Positions 57,576 to 64,000 of a stretch of 64,000 nt of DNA are shown here, in pieces. Below the pieces are notes generated by a model that ran no database searches, was not told the origin of the DNA, and saw only the letters and a program-made list of their open reading frames with translations. Numbering within the stretch: the stretch's first letter is position 1; each line of letters opens with the position of its first letter. Source of the stretch: Cladobotryum mycophilum (lineage: Eukaryota; Ascomycota; Sordariomycetes; Hypocreales; Hypocreaceae); the NCBI GenBank assembly GCA_036429605.1, contig CM071590.1, positions 4,154,001 to 4,218,000 of the forward strand, written 5' to 3'. Both the position numbers and the translations under genes were made by a program.

Positions 57576-59750
57576 CTAAGCACGTCTCCGTTCAATCGTT
57601 ATCGTCTTGTTTCTAGCCATGTCCGCCAATTCGGGATGGGTGGATCTATGCTGCGAAATCACGTGCCGCCTCACTTGATCGACTCGATTACAGACTCGAT
57701 GGCAGACTGGGCAGACAAACCCGCCTTCTTTGTCATGGGTTCTGCGATGCTTAGCAAGGTTCGATGATTCGGCAAAGGTCTTGTCGCATATGCGACACCG
57801 AAGAGGCCTTACACCCGTATGAGTTCGTTGATGCATAGCTGTATCGAATAAGCGAGGTTCAAATGAATTGACTTCAATAAACGGGGGTGGGTTGCATACT
57901 CAGTGCGCTTTGCTGCTTGAAAGTGCGTAAGCAGCCTGGATGTGTACACTTCCAAGGCTCCTCTCCGGTATGAGTTCTCATGTGTTGAATAAGCGCCTGC
58001 TTTGCCGACAGTTGTTCACCGCAAATACTGCATTGAACAGGTTTGACTAGGAACACGTGAGCGCCTTCACCAATGTTAGAAGAGGGGAGTGTTGCTTACA
58101 TCCTGTGTGCGTCTGGAGGTGGCGATCCAATTTGCTCCTTTGGTTAAATCCGTCGGCTCTGGAACAGCCGCTCCATAAACAATAAAAACCGCCATCATCC
58201 TTTATCTGTGTAGTAGTATGAGCGAGCTTGCCATGATTATGCAGCTCGTCCGCGTTGTCAAACCTCAAGCCGCACATTGCAGCCTCGGGGCTAACCTTCC
58301 AACGACAGACACATTCCTCCTTTATATCTAATTCAAGCTTTGGGCTAACGTGTGTGGAAGAGGTTTGGTCCATAGCCTCCCTTAAACCTAGGTCTATGGA
58401 CCACTTCTCTGATGGGGATGACGGCGTGGAAACAAGCGTTGCAGTACTAGGAGAGATTGAAGCATCTGCTGACAGATTTGGTACTGGAGAGGTCGAATGT
58501 GACAAATGTTGAATACCGGCCGACATTTCGCCCACTTGACAGACCGGTGTAGTCAAGTCAGACTGTGAGAGCGAAATTCCGTCTAGGGGATGGGTTGCCT
58601 CATTATCAAAGGTTTGGAGCATATTATGATCCGCAAAAAGGTGGTGAGCAAATTGGGCCAGGTTTTCAACCTCGTAACCGCACGGGTGGTCGTTCAAGTG
58701 GTGTGTGAAAGCGTCGCCGTTTAGGTTGACACTCTCATGAGCCTTAGGCAGCGTGCATCGAGAGAGGTGGAACATACCATGATCGATGGGGCATGGATGG
58801 GTAATACCCTCTTTCCGCATCGGATTGTGATATTCAAGAATGTGGCTTGCGAAGAAGTTTCCAGGATTTGTCAGGTCCCGGAGATTTGCGTTTGAGGAAT
58901 TCACGTGTAAAGACAGACTAGAGGATGGCGTCCCAGTAAAGTCCATATACGGGATTTCATCAGGTTGACAGACAAAGGGGGTAGCAGACAAAGACTGGAA
59001 ATTTGGGTTTTGGGAAAGATGCGAGAAGTCATCTGGCTCAAGCTGTACTTCGCCAAAGGAGGCAAGGGCCGCTGCGGCTTGTTTGTCTCCATCCGAGATA
59101 GCCAGGCGGGAAGCCGAGGGACTGGATTCATCAGCAGTTGTACAGTTTGCATCTGTACAGAGCTGGCCAGCGTCCTCGCAAGATTCGTCAAGGCAGAATC
59201 CTTGGTCAGTGCAAGCATCGTCATTGCAATACACTCCTTGACTAGTCTCCCCGCACTGGCTTGGGCAGCTAACACGGCAATCAGAGGTGCAAGAAACGAT
59301 CGATATGCAGTCATCGCCTCCATTCTGGTTGGTATCTATGCCGCAGCTTTGGGGGGCAGAATAGGACGGGCCAGGTGCACCATAGTTAAAGGTGCTGGCC
59401 CAAGAAGAAGTCAGGGAGTATTGCTGATGCGAAGAAAGTTGACCCGCGTTGGAGCTGTTGCGCCGACCACTTGGGGGCGCCTGATATGTGCCCCTACGTG
59501 GGTCTGTTTGCATGAGGTAGTTTAGTTGTTGCTGTTGTTGTTGGAGGTAATTTTGCTGCGGTTGTTGTAGGTATGCTGAGTTGTTGGGCATGAAGACAGA
59601 TGCAGTACCATGTGTGAACTGAATCATTTCCTGAGGGTTCATACCGGGGCTCTCATGGCCGAGATGCTCTGTTCCTTGCCATCTTTGAGGAAACCGATGC
59701 ATCGGGAGAATGTCCTCGAGAAGATCCAACTCCATGTCCGCGGGGTCCAT
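57576..59750 (-). CDS. C2H2 zinc-finger regulator, ZafA/Zap1-like (zinc-responsive)
   Basis: Three exons: 58100-59750, 57900-58046 and 57576-57838 (introns 53 and 61 bp), giving 686 residues. A Gln-rich segment lies near 62-76. A Cys-rich region at about 148-203 has 11 cysteines (DCISIVSC, CRVSCPSQC, CNDDAC, CLDESC, CTDANC), resembling the zinc-sensing activation domain of Zap1/ZafA. The DNA-binding part has an atypical CVCRW...H finger and a CLWSGC...H finger (about 475-548), then four classical C2H2 fingers (about 555-665), including CTHPGCLRTFKQQSALTMH and CRICDKTFAESSNLAKHR. This finger order matches ZafA. The ATG at 59750 (MDPADMELDLLED) was chosen because the frame further upstream has no ATG. 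A 5'-UTR intron at about 59775-59863 (GTACGT...TTGAAG, branch ACTGAC) is likely. The zinc-uptake role is inferred from family resemblance. Confidence 0.85.
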
Positions 59751-62375
59751 GGTGATCAGATGGTCGCCAGGTGTCTTCAATAATCAATGTCAGTAAGTAC
59801 ACGGAATGACGATTGCGCAGAGCACAAGAGGGAAATAGGCCCAGGATAGCAGGATTGACGTACACTGGCGAATGACTCTTTGGTGAGAATTCAGTAGCGG
59901 AGGTGGTAGCGGTGATGGGCAGTAGCCTGTGGTGGTAGATTACAGAATAAATTGCAGAGTCGTAAAATGTGAATGATGGCGACTCAAGCTATATGGCATG
60001 ATAGGTAGTAGTAGAAGAATGATGAGAGTCTCACCCTTGAGAAAGGGCAGTAGGAGTAGAGAGAGAGAGAGAGAGAGAGACTTTTGAAGAATAGCGACAG
60101 CGACGGCGACAAAGGAAGAAGAGGGAGAAGTGGTGGTGGTGGTGGTGGGTGAATAATGAGAAAGCAAAGAACCAATGAAATTGAAGCAATGATGCTTCTT
60201 CTCTCTTCAGCCTTTGGGAGGTTTGACAAGGCTGGCCCAACGACTCGTACTTATAGAAGCAGGTACGATGTTTTGGTACCTCCCAAAAAAATGATGTATG
60301 CGCATGTGCAGGAACAAGGCGTAAAGTTGTTGCCAAGTCGTGTGCGGGAAGTCGAGCCAGTCGAAACAGATTTGAGAACCCGGATGGCCTGGACTCTCTG
60401 GCATTTCTCCAAGGTGGGCAAGGAAGAGTGACAAAGTGAGTGAGAGAGTGAGTGAGTGGCTTGAGTGAGTGAGCAGGTAAGACGGCGTAAAACGGATAGC
60501 ACTGGCTGCACAGTGTGGGCTCCAGAATGTAGGCTACACGAAGCGGGGCAGCTGTTGGAAGCCCCCAGTCGCTTTATTTCCTTGGGGGCTAATAACGCCC
60601 GGCGCACGTTTTCGGCGCCACTTCTTCAGTGTCATGTTGTTACGCACTGTAGATACGCACTGTCTTCCCACAACCTAGCAGGTAACTCTAAAATACAGTT
60701 ACCTGGTCTGGTATCCGATAAAAATATGCGCTCACCCTTTCTGACACCACCGCGGATCTATGAGCGTAGACTTTTGTTCACCTCAATTGTACATACGGTA
60801 CCTAGTAGGTGCGGCTGAGGATTCGGAGGCATCCGGTTGTTTTCCCTTGTTCATATCAAGGAAATGGTGTTCATGCTTTTGTTACCAGCGACAGTTTACC
60901 TGCTCAGCCATTCGCCTGCAAAGGAACTTGCCGGTTGACTCCAACGGCATCCAACTTGCGCCTCATCATGCCTCCCACGGTAATTTCATTTTCATCAAGT
61001 TGCCGATCATCAGTCATGATGATGCGAATAAAAACTGTATATCGAGAGGAAGCTTTTGTCTGATCAAGAAAATTACGTCCTCTATTGGTATTCGTCTCGA
61101 TGTGGCGCATGTGGACAAACAATATCGACAATTGCATAGAGATACCGAGACCTGTGGTATGTCTCGAATTCTCCATGCGGTTGAATATCGTTGAGCGGTC
61201 AACGGCTCAGATATAGTTGATTCTGCATTATCTATAGTGAAAGGCCGTTTCATAACGTCGATAATGTGATGACAGCCCTTCCACGATATTCATCCTCCTC
61301 ACAACGCATCAATTGCGGCTCTCTCTCTCTTTTTTCAGGGTACACTTCACTAATGTCTCAAATATTTTCCTCTTGCCACGTTTATTTCCCTTCCCCGGTA
61401 TCCTCGTGCGTTGTCTTACCATTGTTTCGCCGAACCGTTGACTCGGATGCATTGAGTTTGTACTATACAATAGCTTCAAGCTCCGGCATCATCATGCCAA
61501 GCAGGCATAAAAAAACGAGACCGGAAATGTCCCGAGATGACGAGCAAGAATCCGGTATCGAATGCCCCGAGTGATGAATTGAAAAAAATCCCATGTAGTC
61601 ATAACATACTTCGGTCAAAGACGGTGTTGTAGGATGTGATTTGCTTGACATGTGCCAAGCCCAGCATTGGTTCATTCAAACATCACGCTTTACCTCATCT
61701 TACTAATCGGTATCCACTGCTTTCCAAATACAAACACGGTATACCCCGAAAGGAAGAAACGCACAACAATCCCATTAAATTAAGAATAAACTAGCATGTT
61801 TAAACTCGGCAACTTTTCATCACAAATGACTTCATTTGATATCGCAAATCCGCTATGACTGCAGGGTAGGTCTCTATACCTGCAGAGCAGGCATGTTCCT
61901 GTGAGCTAAGCCAAGTTAGTCATCACTCACCCCGCGTTGCACGAAAGCCACAGTGCCTAATCGGGAAAAGTGCATCCGTCTTGACAAGCATGGGGCGTCG
62001 CGTCACTTTACGATGGACGGCGCAGCAACCGCAGCCCTGCATCCGCAACTCTCCCGACTCACGTTGCCGCTTGCGAGGGATTTCCTTTGCTCAACCAACA
62101 CCTCCAGCAGCATGATCGTGCGAGGCGCCACCTAACAAACCATTTGCATCATCGATTCTTCTTGGGATTCAGCCGATTGAGCCACTGTCGCAAACCCGGA
62201 GCTCAGTCTCCGTCTGCTTACTTACTTACCTCTCTCACCTACGTCGCTCACCTACGCCCACTCCCCCCTCAATATTTCGTACCCGAGCTCGAATATTCGC
62301 CAAACTGCGATATACAACATACAGAAAAAAAAACAAATTTCAACGATAGTGCATAGACTATAGACCCCATCTACA
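59751..62375. other. Divergent region between the zinc regulator and the small acylated-protein gene
   Basis: 2.6 kb without a recognisable gene. It holds a GA run at 60059-60080, a GTG run near 60131-60148, and one CAAGGT hexamer at 60410-60415. Frames such as 60760-61194 (+) have no family resemblance. Confidence 0.5.
60410..60415 (+). promoter_or_regulatory. CAAGGT hexamer, possible ZafA-type zinc response site
   Basis: A single CAAGGT about 660 bp upstream of the zinc-regulator start. This is the core reported for ZafA sites in Aspergillus, and Zap1-type factors commonly regulate themselves. One hexamer can occur by chance in a region this size. Confidence 0.2.
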
Positions 62376-62903
62376 ATGGGCAATATCTGCGGAAAAACAG
62401 AAGATCCAGATCCCTTCTCCCAACCTGGCCGAGTCCTCGGTTCAGCCCCTCCCCCAGGTCCCAAGACTGCTCCCGTCCCCAAGAAAGTCGGTGGACCACC
62501 TCGAACACTGGGAGGCGGCGCCGCAGTGGGAGGTGCAAGCAATCCGGGCGAGGCACGAAGCAAAGCCGCCCAGGCAGCCGAGGCAAGTTCCTGTTCCTGT
62601 TCCAAATCCCAACCCCGGACTTTTGTTGTTGTTCCCCCCTCCCAACACCAAACTTATCCACGATGGGTCTGCTAGGCGGAGCACTTGAGAGACATTAACT
62701 TTAGTGGTAGCAGTCAAAAGCTCCTCGGCTAATCGTAAATGCGATAGGCAAGGGCTAAAGCGGCGAGTCAAGGTGGCAAACTGCAGGCGCAACTATCCGC
62801 CCAGAAGAAACAGACGAGAACCAACACGCTGGCTGAGGCTAGCGGCCAAGAAGTTCGAGCTCGAGATGCTGACGAGGCTGCCAAGGTTCGTAACTGGGAC
62901 TGA
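62376..62903 (+). CDS. Small N-terminally acylated protein of unknown function, with GC-AG intron
   Basis: Two exons (62376-62582 and 62748-62903) encode 120 residues. The start MGNICGK provides Gly2 for N-myristoylation and Cys5 for palmitoylation, the usual dual membrane anchor. A Gly/Pro-rich part follows (PPRTLGGGAAVGG). The C-terminal half is charged and helical (RSKAAQAAE, then ARAKAASQGGKLQAQLSAQK and VRARDADEAAKVRNWD). The intron has a GC donor in an otherwise strong context (GAG|GCAAGT) and ends GCGATAG after a CTAAT branch; it is 165 bp. The splice is supported by continuous Ala/Arg-rich helix across the junction. I know of similar small conserved proteins in other filamentous fungi but no function. 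An alternative is that the reading continues through a further intron beyond 62886, which I consider less likely. Confidence 0.7.
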
Positions 62904-64000
62904 TCGAGACCCCAGGACCCACAGACGCTTGGAAATACGAGATCCCCGAGTCTCAATTCCAAACCCAACGAGTGGCATATTCTATGATCGCATGACTTTT
63001 TGAAATTACGCCTACAAGTTGTCCGAGACTTGTTCGAAACAGTTGGAAAGAGAGTATCCGTAAGCGAACGCTGTTTTTTGTTTGTTCCTACGTTTCATCG
63101 TACTTTGGCGGGGAGTTATTACGGTTAACGAATGTGACGGCTTTTTTCTTTAACTATTTTCCATCTCTTCAACGTCTACGTTTTTTCGACTATATGAAAC
63201 GCCAAATATTGAGAATTCTTGAAAGTTATCACACCTGGACAACATGACATGAACACGTTACTTGGGTTTGGAGTGGTGAACCGGGGGGGAGCATTATGCA
63301 AGGGTCATCTATTCTCTGCTCCCCTTTGTCCCCCTTATTTACGATGTGTTTATTTTTTCAAAGCAATTTGCATTGGCCAATGAGGATGATCCGGAACACC
63401 CTCCGAAACGCCGTCGATGAGCCTTTTCACTCGGGCGTTTAGAGTACTCACTACTCGAACTGGGAAGAGAGTTGTAGAGAGAAAGAGAAAGAAAAAGAGC
63501 TCGTGATATTCTATTATCGGAGCTATGGCGTAGATTCGGATGAGGCGATGAACATGTATATTGGCGCTGAATTTAGAGTTAAATGAGATGCGATATCATA
63601 TGAAGTTCCCTCTTGACACATGGCTTGTTCGGAGAAAACCCAGAAAGCTAGTTCATTCATCACACGATGCGGCATCACAGCTTGACCAAGTATTTCCATG
63701 TCTTCACGCCAAAAAAACCACTTACACGGAAACAATACCGATATCAGCTCTAGTCTCTTTTTTGGCTCTCACGTATCATTGACGTCAATGCTAACCCATT
63801 ACTCCTTTTGAAAACTTAGAACAACGTTATCTGTTCTAAAGCTTGCCCCCCTGTGTACATGCCCTTCTTCTCTCTCCCCCGTCTCATTTCTACCAGGCAC
63901 AAATCCACAAGAACTTAACCTTGAAACGTTAAAAACAAGTTTTTTCTTCTCCCTCAGCCTCATCGGGTCCAAAAAAGTAACATTAACAGATAACACACGC
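62904..64000. other. Downstream region, no gene seen
   Basis: 1.1 kb to the window end. It holds the 3' flank of the small acylated-protein gene and a short frame ending PEHPPKRRR at 63420 that I could not connect to a gene. No RNA gene is visible. Confidence 0.45.

Overview
The window is nuclear DNA of a filamentous ascomycete (Pezizomycotina). Most genes carry short introns of about 50-80 bp with GT...CTAAC/CTGAC...AG signals, intergenic spaces are long, and several gene families are typical of filamentous fungi (DUF3405, a ZafA/Zap1-like zinc regulator, Kip2/KipA kinesin). Protein flavour suggests Sordariomycetes, possibly Hypocreales; that placement is inference. I see no intact transposon, no CRISPR array, no viral or toxin gene and no biosynthetic gene cluster.

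Layout: 1-996 (-) 5' part of a type II membrane glycosyltransferase-like protein; 4326-7180 (-) Kip2-type kinesin; 11546-12369 (-) SAM methyltransferase; 13377-14477 (-) STK19 family; 15100-18580 (-) Vsb1-like SulP/STAS/cNMP transporter; 19958-20707 (-) GINS subunit Psf1; 22162-23712 (+) proteasome ubiquitin receptor Rpn13; 24157-25406 (+) Cus2/Tat-SF1 splicing factor; 25615-26580 (-) membrane protein with a luciferase/DUF5519 domain; 28659-31241 (+) DUF3405 protein; 32008-32871 (-) p24 cargo receptor Emp24; 34309-35089 (+) ARF1; 36135-36205 (-) tRNA-Gln(CUG); 36715-39089 (-) mitochondrial Hsp78; 39570-40567 (+) ribosomal protein L6; 41023-43739 (-) dipeptidyl peptidase III; 44830-44971 (-) tRNA-like gene; 48897-49678 (+) gluconokinase; 51090-52647 (-) branched-chain E2; 53066-54181 (+) Atp10; 54307-55130 (-) Golgi SNARE Gos1; 55590-56516 (+) ribosomal protein L35; 57576-59750 (-) ZafA/Zap1-like zinc regulator; 62376-62903 (+) a small N-acylated protein of unknown function.

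The genes are mostly housekeeping: replication, splicing, proteasome, translation, ER-Golgi traffic and mitochondrial maintenance. Several are head-to-head pairs sharing one promoter region: Emp24/ARF1, Hsp78/RPL6, BCKDH-E2/ATP10, GOS1/RPL35, PSF1/RPN13.

The most consequential observation is technical or biological: four conserved genes (methyltransferase, DUF5519 protein, Hsp78, Atp10) are each broken by a one-base shift at a run of five or six C/G. All four go in the same direction (one base too few), which points to homopolymer under-calling rather than four pseudogenes. Other points of interest are an apparently dual-targeted DPP III with a 9-nt exon, a GC-AG intron, a tRNA-like gene with an unusually long insert, and repeated TACGGAGTA motifs between genes. 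I do not see a convincing new multi-gene system.
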